Shown: positions 6,863 to 16,956, counted from the stretch's first letter. The stretch is 49,552 nt of DNA from Synechococcus sp. AG-679-C18 (GCA_003210755.1 QCUL01000018.1:1-49552), one strand, 5' to 3'. Translations and numbers: made by a program. The notes: a model not told the origin generated them from the sequence alone.

Positions 6863-8197
6863 ATGGCAACCCACGACATTTTTATGCCTGCCCTCAGCTC
6901 CACCATGACGGAGGGCAAAATCGTGGAGTGGCTGAAACAGCCTGGAGAGAAGGTGGCACGGGGCGAATCTGTTCTCGTTGTTGAGTCGGATAAAGCCGAT
7001 ATGGATGTGGAGTCTTTTCAAGATGGCTTTCTGGCTGCGGTATTGATGCCAGCGGGAAGCACGGCGCCAGTGGGTGAAACCATTGGTTTGATCGTTGAAA
7101 CGGAAGCTGAGATCGCTGAAGCGAAGGCCAAAGCTCCCTCCGCTCCTGCCGCCGCCGCAGCCCTACCCACTCCTGCGGCGGTGCCAGTTCCGGCTGCATC
7201 GGCTGCTCCCCAGCCAGTTGCTCCTGCGCCAGCTCAGGTGCCAGCTCCAGTAATAGTTGCCGCTCCAGTTGCCGCAGCAGTCAGCAACGGGCGTTTGATC
7301 GTGAGTCCCCGCGCCCGCAAATTGGCCTCCCAGATGGGAATTGATCTTGCCGGGTTGCGCGGTAGCGGTCCCAATGGCCGCATTCAGGCTGAAGACGTTG
7401 AAAAAGCGGCTGGACGTCCGGTCACCCCACTTCGAGTGGGAGAAGGAACATCTGCTGCTGTTGTTGCCGGTGCCATCCCAAGTGCTGCTCCATCAGCTCC
7501 CTCTGGCAACAGTTTTGGTTCACGAGGTGACACTGTGGCCTTCAACACGCTTCAGGCGGCGGTGAATCGCAACATGGAGGCCAGCCTTGCTGTGCCCTGC
7601 TTTCGTGTTGGCTACACAGTCACAACAGATGGACTCGATACTTTTTACAAGCAGGTGAAGCCCAAAGGCGTCACGATGACTGCTCTTCTGGCGAAAGCCG
7701 TGGCAGTGACCTTGGCGCGTCATCCCCAGGTCAATGCTGCTACGACAACTTCTGGAATGAGTTACCCCGCAGAGGTGAATGTGGCCGTCGCTGTTGCGAT
7801 GGAAGATGGCGGGTTGATCACGCCTGTGTTGCGCAATGCTGATTGCACGGATCTCTATGAGTTGTCGCGTCAATGGGCCGATTTGGTGAAGCGTTCCCGT
7901 AGCAAGCAACTGCAGCCTGAGGAATACAGCACAGGCACCTTCACTTTGTCCAACCTTGGAATGTTTGGTGTTGACCGTTTTGATGCCATTCTTCCGCCAG
8001 GCACCGGCGCGATCTTGGCTGTCGCTGCGTCTCGTCCCACAGTGGTGGCTGGAAAAGATGGCTCCATTGCTGTGAAGCGTCAGATGCAGGTGAATCTCAC
8101 AGCCGATCACCGCGTGATTTATGGCGCTGATGGTGCTGCCTTCCTCAAGGATCTTTCTGAGTTGATCGAAACGCGTCCGGAAAGCTTGGCCCTTTGA
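6863..8197 (+). CDS. pdhC: Pyruvate dehydrogenase E2, dihydrolipoamide acetyltransferase
   Basis: 444 residues. An N-terminal lipoyl domain (1-80) carries its lipoyl lysine in ESDKADM (Lys44). An Ala/Pro-rich flexible linker (about 95-140) follows, then an E3/E1-binding domain (VSPRARKLASQMGID, about 147-185) and the C-terminal acyltransferase catalytic domain with the DHR motif (His416). The enzyme transfers acetyl from lipoyl to CoA in the pyruvate dehydrogenase complex, supplying acetyl-CoA for fatty acids. The usual DHRxxDG motif reads DHRVIYGA here, with Tyr in place of Asp. First core gene right of the island and transcribed away from it. Confidence 0.95.
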   Translation: MATHDIFMPALSSTMTEGKIVEWLKQPGEKVARGESVLVVESDKADMDVESFQDGFLAAVLMPAGSTAPVGETIGLIVETEAEIAEAKAKAPSAPAAAAALPTPAAVPVPAASAAPQPVAPAPAQVPAPVIVAAPVAAAVSNGRLIVSPRARKLASQMGIDLAGLRGSGPNGRIQAEDVEKAAGRPVTPLRVGEGTSAAVVAGAIPSAAPSAPSGNSFGSRGDTVAFNTLQAAVNRNMEASLAVPCFRVGYTVTTDGLDTFYKQVKPKGVTMTALLAKAVAVTLARHPQVNAATTTSGMSYPAEVNVAVAVAMEDGGLITPVLRNADCTDLYELSRQWADLVKRSRSKQLQPEEYSTGTFTLSNLGMFGVDRFDAILPPGTGAILAVAASRPTVVAGKDGSIAVKRQMQVNLTADHRVIYGADGAAFLKDLSELIETRPESLAL

Positions 8198-8297
8198 TAA
8201 TTGGGTTCTCCGACGTTGTGATCTGCCTCGATGTTCGCGGCTGTAGCTGTCAATCCGTGCTGCTTTGGCCAGGCTGAAACTCAATTGGCTTTGAGCT

Positions 8298-10220
8298 TTG
8301 TCATCCGTTTCATTGTTCTCACGCTTGATCGGTCGAGCCTTGCCTCGAGCAAGTGCGGCCCAAGAACGGTTGCCTAAATATCAGGCTTTGCCAATCCTGT
8401 CTTCCGATGCGCTGTCTTCCGTGGCTTACGCCACGGAAGCAGCACTCGGAGTCTTGGTACTTGCGGGCAGTGGTGCCCTGAAACAATCACTTCCGATCAC
8501 GTTGGCGATCATCGCTTTGATCGTGATTGTGGTTCTCTCCTACCGGCAGGCGATTTCCGCTTACCCCAATGGTGGTGGCTCTTACGTGGTTGCACGGGAG
8601 AACTTGGGGCGCAACGTCAGCCTGGTTGCAGCGGCTGCACTTTTGATCGACTACACCCTTACGGCTGCCGTGAGCCTGATGGCCGGGACTCAAGCCTTGT
8701 CTTCGCTGATTCCCTCCCTACTCCCCCATGAGTTGTTGTTGTCATTGTTGCTGCTGGCCTTGGTGGGCTGGGCGAATTTACGAGGGATACGAGAGGCAGG
8801 GCGGGTCTTCTCGATTCCTACTTATGCCTTCGTGGTGATGATCCTGGTCCTGACTCTTGGCGGGTTATGGAATCTCAGCTTTCAGCACGGCTGGACCCCC
8901 GAGACACCTCCAGTAGAGGCCGTGTTGCAGCCCTTGGGTCTATTCCTGGTTTTGCGAGCATTCAGTTCTGGTTGTTCTGCAATGACAGGGATTGAAGCCA
9001 TCTCCAACGGAGTGAAAGTCTTTCGCGAACCTTCGGCCCGGAATGCTCAAGAGACTCTCCTTGTGATGGGTGGCTTGCTGTCGGCAATGCTCTTGGCCGT
9101 GACTGGTTTGGGCTTCATGTATGGCATAGCTCCTGACGCCAAAGTCACCGTTTTGGCCCAGATCGGGATGCGCGTGTTTGGTAACGGCAGCGTTCTCTTT
9201 TGGATGCTGCAGCTCTCCACATTGCTGATTCTTGTGTTGGCGGCTAATACCGCGTTTGCTGGGTTCCCTCTCTTGGCCGCGATGCTGGCGGAGGACCGCT
9301 GTTTGCCTCCGCAGATGCGTTGGCTGGGAGACCGCCTTGTCTACCAAAACGGTATTGGCGTTCTGCTTGCGGTTTCAGCATTCATTATCTGGATCTGCCA
9401 CGGAGATACCACCGTGGCCGTCAATCTTTATGCGCTTGGGGTGTTTACGGCATTCACGCTTTCCCAGCTTGGTTTGGTGTTGCACTGGTGGCGATTGCGT
9501 GGGCCAGGCTGGCAGGGGCGAATCGCGCTTAATGCGCTCGGATCTCTGACCACCTTCATGGTGTTGGTGGTGATCGTTATCAGCAAATTCGCAGAAGGTG
9601 CTTGGACGGTGGTGATCGCGATTCCTCTTTTGGTCTGGGGACTCGCCACAATCCGCCGGCGCTATCGAGAAGTGCAAAGGTCGTTGGCACCCAACCCGCA
9701 AATGAAGCCTCTGTTTCTTGAGGGGAAGGATCATTCGCCCGAGCATCACGCGATTGTTTGGATTGCTGGTCTCAACGAACCATCCTTTGAGGCGGTGCGT
9801 TATGCCTGCTCGATCGCAGACAGGGTCACGGCTCTGATGGTGGTGGATGATCAAGACGATGCTGGTCAGATCAGTCAGGACTGGGATCGTCTGGTGGGGG
9901 ACAACACAGGTGCACTGGAGTTCAAATTGCTTGAGAGTCCTTTCAGCTCGCTGGTGCAGCCTTTTTGCGAATTTGTTGTTGAGCAAGAACGGCACAATCC
10001 TGGGCAATTCACAACCGTTGTGATGCCTGTTGCCGTTCCTAGAGATCGTCTGGATGGAACCCTTCTTAATCAGAGAGCATTGAATTTATTTGCAGCTCTC
10101 TCTGCAGGCGGAAGCCGAGTTTTCTCAATCGTGCGTTACTACATTCCACCTGCAGGAGAGGGGCGTGATGGTGCCTTGGCAGCATGGACTGAGGGTGTGA
10201 TGGAGCCAGACCATGCCTGA
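8298..10220 (+). CDS. APC-superfamily transporter, KimA (YdaO)-like
   Basis: 640 residues from a TTG start (a start further in would lose conserved sequence). About twelve membrane helices occupy residues 30-450, followed by a soluble C-terminal domain of about 170 residues. The segments [33 protein letters not shown] and ENLGRN closely recall Bacillus KimA/YdaO, a high-affinity K+/H+ symporter controlled by c-di-AMP. Annotation pipelines usually call such proteins amino acid permeases. Potassium uptake is inferred from that resemblance, and an amino-acid substrate remains possible. Its end overlaps the start of queA by 8 bases, so the two are likely cotranscribed. Confidence 0.8.
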   Translation: MSSVSLFSRLIGRALPRASAAQERLPKYQALPILSSDALSSVAYATEAALGVLVLAGSGALKQSLPITLAIIALIVIVVLSYRQAISAYPNGGGSYVVARENLGRNVSLVAAAALLIDYTLTAAVSLMAGTQALSSLIPSLLPHELLLSLLLLALVGWANLRGIREAGRVFSIPTYAFVVMILVLTLGGLWNLSFQHGWTPETPPVEAVLQPLGLFLVLRAFSSGCSAMTGIEAISNGVKVFREPSARNAQETLLVMGGLLSAMLLAVTGLGFMYGIAPDAKVTVLAQIGMRVFGNGSVLFWMLQLSTLLILVLAANTAFAGFPLLAAMLAEDRCLPPQMRWLGDRLVYQNGIGVLLAVSAFIIWICHGDTTVAVNLYALGVFTAFTLSQLGLVLHWWRLRGPGWQGRIALNALGSLTTFMVLVVIVISKFAEGAWTVVIAIPLLVWGLATIRRRYREVQRSLAPNPQMKPLFLEGKDHSPEHHAIVWIAGLNEPSFEAVRYACSIADRVTALMVVDDQDDAGQISQDWDRLVGDNTGALEFKLLESPFSSLVQPFCEFVVEQERHNPGQFTTVVMPVAVPRDRLDGTLLNQRALNLFAALSAGGSRVFSIVRYYIPPAGEGRDGALAAWTEGVMEPDHA

Positions 10221-11325
10221 CTCACGCGATCTCCTGCTCAGTTCGTATGACTACGGTCTGCCAGAAGAAAGAATTGCTCAGGCCCCGGTGGAGCCGCGAC
10301 ATGATGCACGCCTGCTGGTCGTTCCCCCTGTGGATCGCCCCCTGACTGCTCTGCGGCATCAAAGAGTTTGGGACTGGCAACAGGAATTGCAACCGGGTGA
10401 TCTGTTGGTCGTCAATGACACAAGAGTGCTCAAGGCGCGCCTTCGTGTGCGTCGAAGTGGTGGAGGTTTGGGAGAATTGCTCGTGCTGGAGCCACGCGGT
10501 GAGGGGAGATGGCTCTGCCTCGCTAGGCCTGGCAAAAAGTTGCGGCCTGGAGATGGACTTTGGCTTGAGGCCTTGGAGCAGGAACCGATTTCCCTGACCG
10601 TTCTGGCGAGTGACATGGCAAGCGGAGGACGGGTCGTGCAGTTCCCGTCGGATTACGTTGATGCTCTTGCGCTTGAAGGATTGCTGGAGCGTTACGGGGA
10701 GGTTCCTCTCCCTCCCTACATCACTCGGCAGGACAGCTCTGATCAGGAGCGTTATCAGACGCGCTACGCCACACGCCCAGGAGCCGTCGCGGCTCCGACG
10801 GCAGGACTGCATCTCAGTGATGAGCTGCTCGCTTCGATTGCTAAGCGAGGGGTTGGTCTCGTGCATGTCACCCTGCATGTGGGGTTGGGCACTTTTAGGC
10901 CAGTTGAAACAGAGGATCTCAGCGAACTAACCCTGCACAGTGAATGGGTGGAGGTGCGGCCTGAAGTTGTGGAAGCGGTGTCGGAGTGTCGTGCTCGAGG
11001 CGGCCGGGTGATTGCGGTGGGAACGACGAGTGTGCGTGCATTGGAAGCTGCTGCGGCTGCGGGGCATGGGAATTTGCAGCCTTTGAAGGGGCCTGTGGAT
11101 CTTGTGATTCAGCCCGGTTTTCGCTTCAAGGTTGTGCAGGGATTACTGACGAATTTTCACTTGCCTAAGAGCTCGCTGTTACTCCTAGTGAGCGCAATGA
11201 TCGGGCGCGACCCGTTGATGCAGCTTTACAGCAAGGCCATAGAGGAAAGGTATCGCTTTTACTCCTATGGCGATGCCATGTGGATTGCTCCTGAATCTGT
11301 GCTCCTCAATGCCAGACCTGGTTGA
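10213..11325 (+). CDS. queA: S-adenosylmethionine:tRNA ribosyltransferase-isomerase
   Basis: 370 residues, usual size. Conserved blocks include [14 protein letters not shown] at the start, [27 protein letters not shown] and [18 protein letters not shown]. QueA transfers the ribosyl moiety of SAM to 7-aminomethyl-7-deazaguanine in tRNA, making epoxyqueuosine at the wobble position of GUN anticodons. The start overlaps the preceding transporter gene. The gene converges on cysK, with a terminator in the gap that serves cysK. Confidence 0.97.
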   Translation: MPDSRDLLLSSYDYGLPEERIAQAPVEPRHDARLLVVPPVDRPLTALRHQRVWDWQQELQPGDLLVVNDTRVLKARLRVRRSGGGLGELLVLEPRGEGRWLCLARPGKKLRPGDGLWLEALEQEPISLTVLASDMASGGRVVQFPSDYVDALALEGLLERYGEVPLPPYITRQDSSDQERYQTRYATRPGAVAAPTAGLHLSDELLASIAKRGVGLVHVTLHVGLGTFRPVETEDLSELTLHSEWVEVRPEVVEAVSECRARGGRVIAVGTTSVRALEAAAAAGHGNLQPLKGPVDLVIQPGFRFKVVQGLLTNFHLPKSSLLLLVSAMIGRDPLMQLYSKAIEERYRFYSYGDAMWIAPESVLLNARPG

Positions 11326-11379
11326 TTCTGATGAGGGTTTTAATAACGATCCTGCCAGTAGAGCAACCGATTGTTTTGC

Positions 11380-11405
11380 AAAAAAAACCCCGTTTTTAGA
11401 CGGGG
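11380..11405 (-). terminator. Rho-independent terminator of cysK
   Basis: Stem CCCCGT / ACGGGG with a six-base loop. On the minus strand it is followed by a run of eight T, placed about 30 bases after the cysK stop codon. Confidence 0.85.
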
Positions 11406-11435
11406 CCTTGGAACGTTCATTCCAGATGTTGTTGG

Positions 11436-12422
11436 TCAGACAGGAACGGGTTGCTCAATGATTCCAGTTGGTACCTCTGCAAACATCACTGAGGACAGAT
11501 AGCGCTCGGCCAAGTCAGGCAGGACCACCACGATTGTTTTACCGGCAAATTCATCTTGCTTGGCAAGACGAATTGCGGCAGCGGCGGCGGCACCACAAGA
11601 GATTCCTACGAGGAGACCTTCTTCCTGGGCCAGGCGTAACGCCATCTCAATCGATTCCTCGTTGGTGACTTGCTCAACGCGATCGACCATCGAGAGATCG
11701 AGGTTTTTGGGGATGAAGCCGGCGCCAATGCCTTGGATTTTGTGTGGTCCTGGTTTGACTTCTTCCCCATTCATGGTTTGGGTGATCACCGGGCTGTGGC
11801 TTGGTTCCACTGCAACTGAGGTGATGGCCTTGCCCTTTTCTTTCTTGATGTAACGCGAAACACCGGTGATTGTGCCGCCGGTGCCAACGCCGGCGACAAA
11901 GACATCAATCGCGCCATCGCAGTCATTCCAGATCTCGGGACCTGTGGTTTTCTCGTGGATCTCTGGGTTGGCTGGATTCTCGAACTGACCAGGCATGAAG
12001 TACTTGGCTGGATCGCTATCTGCGATTTCCTTTGCCTTGGCAATTGCGCCAGGCATCCCTTTGGCTGCTTCGGTGAGTATGAGTTCAGCACCAAGGACCG
12101 CCATGACACGTCGACGTTCGATCGACATGGATTCCGGCATGGTGAGAATCAGCTTGTAACCTCTTGCCGCAGCACTGAAGGCGAGGGCGATTCCCGTATT
12201 CCCTGATGTGGGTTCCACGATGGTTTTCCCATCGGTCAAAACCCCACGCTTTTCAGCGTCCCAAATCATGTTGGCGCCAATTCGGCATTTAACGCTGTAA
12301 GCAGGGTTGCGGCCTTCGATCTTGGCCAGCACTGTGGCTTTGCAGCCTTTAGTGACGTGGTTGAGGCGTACGAGCGGAGTGTTGCCGATGGCTTGACTGT
12401 TGTCGGCGTAGACGCGGGACAT
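11436..12422 (-). CDS. cysK: Cysteine synthase A (O-acetylserine sulfhydrylase)
   Basis: 328 residues from the ATG at 12420-12422. An upstream ATG at 12467 would add a non-conserved tail. PLP lysine in [11 protein letters not shown], substrate loop [11 protein letters not shown], phosphate-binding [10 protein letters not shown] and the C-terminal [11 protein letters not shown] are all present. The enzyme makes cysteine from O-acetylserine and sulfide. Two PLP enzymes of the transsulfuration family lie nearby, giving a small sulfur-amino-acid neighbourhood. It has its own terminator. Confidence 0.96.
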   Translation of the reverse strand: MSRVYADNSQAIGNTPLVRLNHVTKGCKATVLAKIEGRNPAYSVKCRIGANMIWDAEKRGVLTDGKTIVEPTSGNTGIALAFSAAARGYKLILTMPESMSIERRRVMAVLGAELILTEAAKGMPGAIAKAKEIADSDPAKYFMPGQFENPANPEIHEKTTGPEIWNDCDGAIDVFVAGVGTGGTITGVSRYIKKEKGKAITSVAVEPSHSPVITQTMNGEEVKPGPHKIQGIGAGFIPKNLDLSMVDRVEQVTNEESIEMALRLAQEEGLLVGISCGAAAAAAIRLAKQDEFAGKTIVVVLPDLAERYLSSVMFAEVPTGIIEQPVPV

Positions 12423-12554
12423 GAGGCTGGGTTTATTTTCTAGAAATTTAATTGCCAGCACTAGCACTTGATTCCACCTTCAGGCCTTATTAAGACTTCG
12501 ATGTCTGTTGATGTGGTTTTGGCTCAGCCAACTCGATCAATTTTTTGGTTTCGT

Positions 12555-13337
12555 ATGAAAACTTGCTACACGTCGCTTTTGACGTGCGCTTTGATTGGAA
12601 TCTCCACGGCTGCTGTTCGAACAGAAGCTCAGGAGCAGGAGCGTGGCCCATACCTGCGACTCGGTGCCGGGGTGCAATGGCCGGAGACAAGTGCCCTTGA
12701 GGATCAGAATTGCTCCAGCAAGAAACCGCCAGCACTGTTTGGGTGTGAACTAGGAAATGATGGAAGGCGATTGGGGGCTTACGGCGGATTTGAGCAAACC
12801 CCGGTTTTGGATGCCGCTTTTGGTTACCGCTGGGCTCCCTGGCTACGGACAGAAGCTCTGCTCAACTGGTCGCCCCAGCTCAGCTTGTCCAGCACTAGCA
12901 ATTTTCTCAGTGGGGGCTCCAACCAGCCGGTGAGCGCTTCTGGGAATGCCTTTGCGGGGTTTGCAGTGCTGTACGTGGATGGACCTGAACTTGCAACGAT
13001 CCGTCCTTTCATCGGTGCAGGACTCGGTGCTGCTCGGACATCTCTTTCTGACGTCACCTATCGCTTTCCAGCGATTTCGGGTGATGCGGTCACTGTGAGC
13101 CAAGGAGGGAGCAGTGCATCATTTGCCTATCTGCTGACAGCTGGGGTGAGCATCCCTGTCAGCGAGAGAATTGATCTTGACCTGGCCTATCGCTGGACCG
13201 ACCTGGGCACAGTTAAAACCAATTCAGGTTCAGCAAGAATTGTGCGGCCGGCAGGCCAATTCAACCTCGATATTGCTGGCACTCAGATTGATTTGAAGTC
13301 TCAATCCCTACTAGCAAGTTTAAGGTTTCGTTTTTAA
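12555..13337 (+). CDS. Outer-membrane beta-barrel protein
   Basis: 260 residues from the ATG at 12555, chosen because it yields a clean signal peptide (MKTCYTSLLTCALIGISTAA, then a likely cleavage near EAQ). The mature part shows alternating strands (YLRLGAGVQWP, FGYRWAPWLRTE, LAYRWTDLGTV) and ends in LLASLRFRF, with the terminal aromatic residue typical of barrel assembly signals. It probably folds as an 8-stranded OmpA/OmpW-like barrel with unknown cargo. It is divergent from cysK, and its stop overlaps the stop of the next gene on the opposite strand. Confidence 0.75.
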   Translation: MKTCYTSLLTCALIGISTAAVRTEAQEQERGPYLRLGAGVQWPETSALEDQNCSSKKPPALFGCELGNDGRRLGAYGGFEQTPVLDAAFGYRWAPWLRTEALLNWSPQLSLSSTSNFLSGGSNQPVSASGNAFAGFAVLYVDGPELATIRPFIGAGLGAARTSLSDVTYRFPAISGDAVTVSQGGSSASFAYLLTAGVSIPVSERIDLDLAYRWTDLGTVKTNSGSARIVRPAGQFNLDIAGTQIDLKSQSLLASLRFRF

Positions 13338-14812
13338 CCGCTCGAGTGAGACAACGCCTTTTCAAACCGTTGCCAGAGCTCCTCTGGATCTTCGAGCCCT
13401 ACCGAAACGCGAAGCAGGTGAGAGGGAACGCCGCAGGCTTCGGCCCAAAGAAGTTCTTCGTAGTGAGCAAGGAGTACATAAGGGCAGACCAACGTGAAAG
13501 GTGTGCCCAGGCTTGGTCCCTTGCAGACCGATAAAGCGTCGTACACCTTTTGAGCTTGATTGCTACCTCCTTTGAGATCAAACGACAGCAGGCAGCCATG
13601 TCCAGCGCCGGGGCGCAATAAGGCGCGGAAGTTTGAGCATTGATCCGGGTAGTAAACGCGTGCTACTGCGGGATGGTCTTGAAGCCGCTTGGCTAGCGCA
13701 TGGGCATTGGTGTTTAGTTGGGGAATGCGTGCCATAAAGTCTCGGCTCCCTTGCTCCAAGGCCATCGCATCGGCATCTCCAAGGTCGGTGAATTCCGCCG
13801 TTGATCGCTGCTTTTGAAAGGTTTGGTTCCAGCGGGATTGGGGATTCACAACCAGTGCTCCAGACAGCACATCACCACGACCGGCAAAACTTTTGGTGAG
13901 CGAACTAAAAATCAGGTCCGCATGCGAAAAGAGATCGATGTTCAGGCAAGAGCCGATCGTGTCGTCAGCGATGAGGGGAATACCTCTCTCGTGAGCCAAG
14001 CGAGCCAGAGTTGCTAGATCTACGCATTGAAGAAGTGGATTGCTGGGTATCTCCACAATCACAGCTGAGGGCGTGAAGCGATCGAGCGCGGCTTCAACGG
14101 CTTCTCTGCTGCTGTCGAGGAGGAGCTCGCTGCCAGAAAAGATCACCTGGGGCAGTTTCAGCACATCCACATAGGGAAAGCCGATTTGCAGGGTTGGGCG
14201 TTCGGGGCGTAGCGCCGTCACCAATTGGAGAGCACTGTGCAGAGCTGCCATTCCGGAGGGATGCAGGCTCAATTGTTGGGGACTACACCCATAAATGAAG
14301 GCCAGTCTGTCGATGACTTGGGCCTTGGCTTCATCGCCGGCAGCCATGGAGGGTGCTGGTTCTTTTTTCAAACTGATGGCAGCACTTCGGGATGAGGCCC
14401 CCAATCCCGCGTGTTGCCAAAAGGCCTTGGCATGGGGACTCGCGTCAGCATCGGCTATCAACACATCGAGGCTGTTTTGATGAATGATTTGGGTTGCAGC
14501 GTCTGGCGACTGACGACTGCAGTGTTGTTGAGCTAGTTGGGCGGTGGAAACGCTGGGGTAGGGCCAGGCACTCAATCCAAAAGGGGCCTTCGCTAAGGCG
14601 TTTTGAGCAACAGTTTCGACCAGTGGATGGAGTGCAAAGCGTGGATAAAACGCTTGCAACTGAGCTCGGCACTGTGGATCACTCTCCTCGTAAGCGATGA
14701 CATCACGCCAACGCGGGAGGGCTACCGAGACGGCATGGGTGCTGTCTGGCAGGGGATGGCCGAGGTCCTTTCCCTGCCAGCAGGGATTGCTTAGTAGATC
14801 GCGGGGACTCAC
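13334..14812 (-). CDS. Cystathionine gamma-synthase-like PLP enzyme with N-terminal extension
   Basis: 492 residues, about 110 more than a standard family member. The C-terminal two thirds is a Cys/Met-metabolism PLP domain: PSGMAALHSALQ, IPLIADDTIGS and SSLTKSFAGRGD with the PLP lysine, and SVGLEDPEELW near the end. The N-terminal region (HAVSVALPRWRDVIAYEE, then YPRFALHPLV) resembles the N-terminus of fungal cystathionine gamma-synthases (Str2 type), from memory of that family. It starts on an ATGA overlap with the upstream paralogue, so the pair forms an operon. The exact substrate is uncertain. Confidence 0.75.
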   Translation of the reverse strand: MSPRDLLSNPCWQGKDLGHPLPDSTHAVSVALPRWRDVIAYEESDPQCRAQLQAFYPRFALHPLVETVAQNALAKAPFGLSAWPYPSVSTAQLAQQHCSRQSPDAATQIIHQNSLDVLIADADASPHAKAFWQHAGLGASSRSAAISLKKEPAPSMAAGDEAKAQVIDRLAFIYGCSPQQLSLHPSGMAALHSALQLVTALRPERPTLQIGFPYVDVLKLPQVIFSGSELLLDSSREAVEAALDRFTPSAVIVEIPSNPLLQCVDLATLARLAHERGIPLIADDTIGSCLNIDLFSHADLIFSSLTKSFAGRGDVLSGALVVNPQSRWNQTFQKQRSTAEFTDLGDADAMALEQGSRDFMARIPQLNTNAHALAKRLQDHPAVARVYYPDQCSNFRALLRPGAGHGCLLSFDLKGGSNQAQKVYDALSVCKGPSLGTPFTLVCPYVLLAHYEELLWAEACGVPSHLLRVSVGLEDPEELWQRFEKALSHSSG

Positions 14813-15954
14813 GGAAGCAGGGTGAGAGCGTGATCGAGATCCGCCAACAGGTCCGCAATGTCTTCGCAGCCCAGGGAAAGGCGGACGAGGCCGTCGCTGA
14901 TGCCCAGTGATTCTTTGACGTCAGCAGAGACGGCGGCGTGGGTCATGGTCGCTGGATGACAGATCAAGCTCTCAACTCCGCCAAGACTTTCTGCCATCGT
15001 GAACCAACGCAAGGCTTTACAGAAGGCATAAGCCTGTTCACGGTTCGCATCTAATCCAATCGTCACGATGGCCCCGCCGCCCTTCATTTGCTTTAGAGCA
15101 ACGGCCTGTTGAGGATGATCATGGCGTCCGGGGTAGCGCACCCATGACACTGCTGGATGACAACCCAGATGATCAGCGACAACGGCTGCATTGGCTATTT
15201 GTTGCTTGAGTCGAAGGGGCAGCGTTTTGATCCCTCGGGTGATCAACCAGCAGTCGAACGGTGAGGGCATCAGCCCTAAGGCTTTTTGGGCGAACACCAT
15301 TTTTTGATGCCAGCTGGAATCATCCGTACTGACAGCACCTCCAAGGGCATCGGAATGCCCATTGATGTATTTGGTGGTGCTAGTCAGTGAGAGCGTGGCG
15401 CCAAGTTTCAGTGGACGTTGCACCAAGGCCGTGGCGAAGGTGTTGTCGACCACCACGGGGACTTTGCTGGAGCGAGCAGCGTTGCAAACCGCCTCAAGAT
15501 CAATCACCTTCAGAAGTGGATTGGTGGGGCTTTCCAGCCAGACCATTGCTGGTTTGTGCTTATGAATGCTTGCCAGAGAGGCGGATTTGGTGAAATCAAC
15601 CCATTCGGTTCGCACCCCGAACTTTGCAAATACTTGTTCAAAGAGCCGAACGGTGCAGCCGTAGAGGTTCTCTTCGCAGAGCACCAAATCACCTTGATGG
15701 AGGGTGGAGGCAATCGCGGTGATGGCACTCACTCCAGAACCAAACACCGTTGCATGAGCACAGTCTTCAACGGAGGCCAGCACGCCTTCAAGGATGCTGA
15801 AGTTGGGGTTTCCGGAGCGGGTGTAGTCGAAACCACCTGGGTTGCCATGGGCAAAGGTGGATGTGGCATAAATCGGCGGCATGACGGTGCCTGTCTCTGC
15901 CGCAAAGCTTTCACCGTGGTGAATGGCCCTAGTGGCTGCGGCAGGCTTGTCCAC
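14809..15954 (-). CDS. metB: Cystathionine gamma-synthase (or gamma-lyase)
   Basis: 381 residues, the standard length for the family. Landmarks are the N-terminal TRAIHHGES, YTRSGNPNFSILEGVLASVE, FGSGVSAITAI, SPTNPLLKVIDL, VVDNTFATAL and TSTTKYINGHSDALGG (PLP lysine), ending LSLGCEDIADLLADLDHAL. The family covers gamma-synthase (homoserine ester plus cysteine) and gamma-lyase (cystathionine to cysteine), and sequence alone does not separate them safely. First gene of an operon with an extended paralogue, close to cysK. Confidence 0.85.
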   Translation of the reverse strand: MDKPAAATRAIHHGESFAAETGTVMPPIYATSTFAHGNPGGFDYTRSGNPNFSILEGVLASVEDCAHATVFGSGVSAITAIASTLHQGDLVLCEENLYGCTVRLFEQVFAKFGVRTEWVDFTKSASLASIHKHKPAMVWLESPTNPLLKVIDLEAVCNAARSSKVPVVVDNTFATALVQRPLKLGATLSLTSTTKYINGHSDALGGAVSTDDSSWHQKMVFAQKALGLMPSPFDCWLITRGIKTLPLRLKQQIANAAVVADHLGCHPAVSWVRYPGRHDHPQQAVALKQMKGGGAIVTIGLDANREQAYAFCKALRWFTMAESLGGVESLICHPATMTHAAVSADVKESLGISDGLVRLSLGCEDIADLLADLDHALTLLP

Positions 15955-16031
15955 GTTGCTGAAAAATTGAAGTTACAGGCTAGGCAATCACCTTCTTTGC
16001 TCATTAAGGTTTTAAAAAGTTGGTAGGCGTG

Positions 16032-16289
16032 ATGAAAGAAAATCCTGTGCAGCAAAGCGATAAGGATGAATGGCGCGATCACGTGCTCCAGGAAATTGTT
16101 GACTTCTTAAGTAAAAACAAAGAAGAAATTCATCATCGCTACTTGGATCAACGGCGTGGTCAACTTCCCCGGGATTTCATCGAAGAGAGGGGATTGATGG
16201 ATTTCGAGCTAGCGATTACTTTTTTGGAAGATAAGCCCAAAGGTATGGGGCTTGGTCTGGGCTTTTTCAAGGCGAACCTGATTCGCTAA
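16032..16289 (+). CDS. Conserved-looking hypothetical protein (85 aa)
   Basis: 85 residues from the ATG at 16032; a TTG four codons earlier is also possible. Charged and helical: DEWRDHVLQEIVDFLSKNKEE, then RYLDQRRGQLPRDFIEERGL, and a glycine-rich KGMGLGLGFF near the end. No motif identifies a function. Divergent from metB, with an intergenic gap of 77 bases. Confidence 0.6.
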   Translation: MKENPVQQSDKDEWRDHVLQEIVDFLSKNKEEIHHRYLDQRRGQLPRDFIEERGLMDFELAITFLEDKPKGMGLGLGFFKANLIR

Positions 16290-16338
16290 AAGTCTCCGAG
16301 TTTTTGTTGATGGGGGATCAAGGTCGCTTTTTGCGCAT

Positions 16339-16542
16339 TTGAGGATTGCTTGCCAGAATGCCCATGAATGGTTGATTGCAATGGGCCTGCGGAATTCCTT
16401 TAAGAAAACAATGACTTACTTGCTAGGTGTGGTTGATGAGTATTGGGCTATGAGAGAACCTAGCCAGTACGGCAAGAAGGATCCTGAATGTTCAATCGCT
16501 GCCAAGAGTGAGGTTTGTGTTGGCGAGAGCGCTTCTCACTAA
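16339..16542 (+). CDS. Hypothetical small protein
   Basis: 67 residues if it starts at TTG 16339, or 53 from the ATG at 16381. The segment MGLRNSFKKTMTYLLGVVDEYW is helical and could be weakly membrane-associated. The C-terminal half is polar with two cysteines. There is no clear ribosome binding site for either start. Function unknown. Confidence 0.4.
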   Translation: MRIACQNAHEWLIAMGLRNSFKKTMTYLLGVVDEYWAMREPSQYGKKDPECSIAAKSEVCVGESASH

Positions 16543-16956
16543 ATAAAAGAAAAGATCGCTTTACTTACTTTAATCAACTTGGATATAAAAATACTTCCAC
16601 TTAGCCTGCTTCGATGTAAGCATTCTAATTTTTATTTGAAATCAACTTAATCTCATCGAATTCTAATTTTTGTTTGTTTCTGACCTCGTGAGGTTTGATA
16701 TCTCTTGGTGCTAGGCAATTCTTTGTGTGTTCCCGAATCAGTAGGGACCCGACCGATCAATCAAGATTGTTCTTTATAGGCAGCGTATAGCTCAACAATG
16801 TATTGCATGAAAAAGGGATTCCATGCCATTTCCTAGCTGCCACAGTAACCAAGGCAAACAGCGCAAAGGAGAGGATTTAAAACCTTTTTTTGATCACTTA
16901 AGATGCATTTTGCAAAAAGTTGTCTAGACTTGCTGCTGATATCTAATGATTTTAGA
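16543..16956. other. AT-rich intergenic region
   Basis: More than 350 bases without a convincing gene. It contains two copies of ATTCTAATTTTT (around 16622 and 16660) and a small CCTCGTGAGG hairpin near 16685. A purine-rich GGAGAGGA near 16868 precedes the frame of the binding protein. Probably the regulatory region of the downstream sensor operon. Confidence 0.4.

Noticed and set aside
7520-8284. Long open frame antisense to pdhC
   Set aside because: Composition and position fit a shadow of the pdhC coding sequence; the plus-strand protein is unambiguous.
9375-10007. Long open frame antisense to the KimA-like gene
   Set aside because: No protein-like composition or known motif; explained by codon bias of the plus-strand gene.
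15418-16026. 202-codon plus-strand frame antisense to metB
   Set aside because: It overlaps a clear PLP enzyme on the other strand and shows no recognisable domain.
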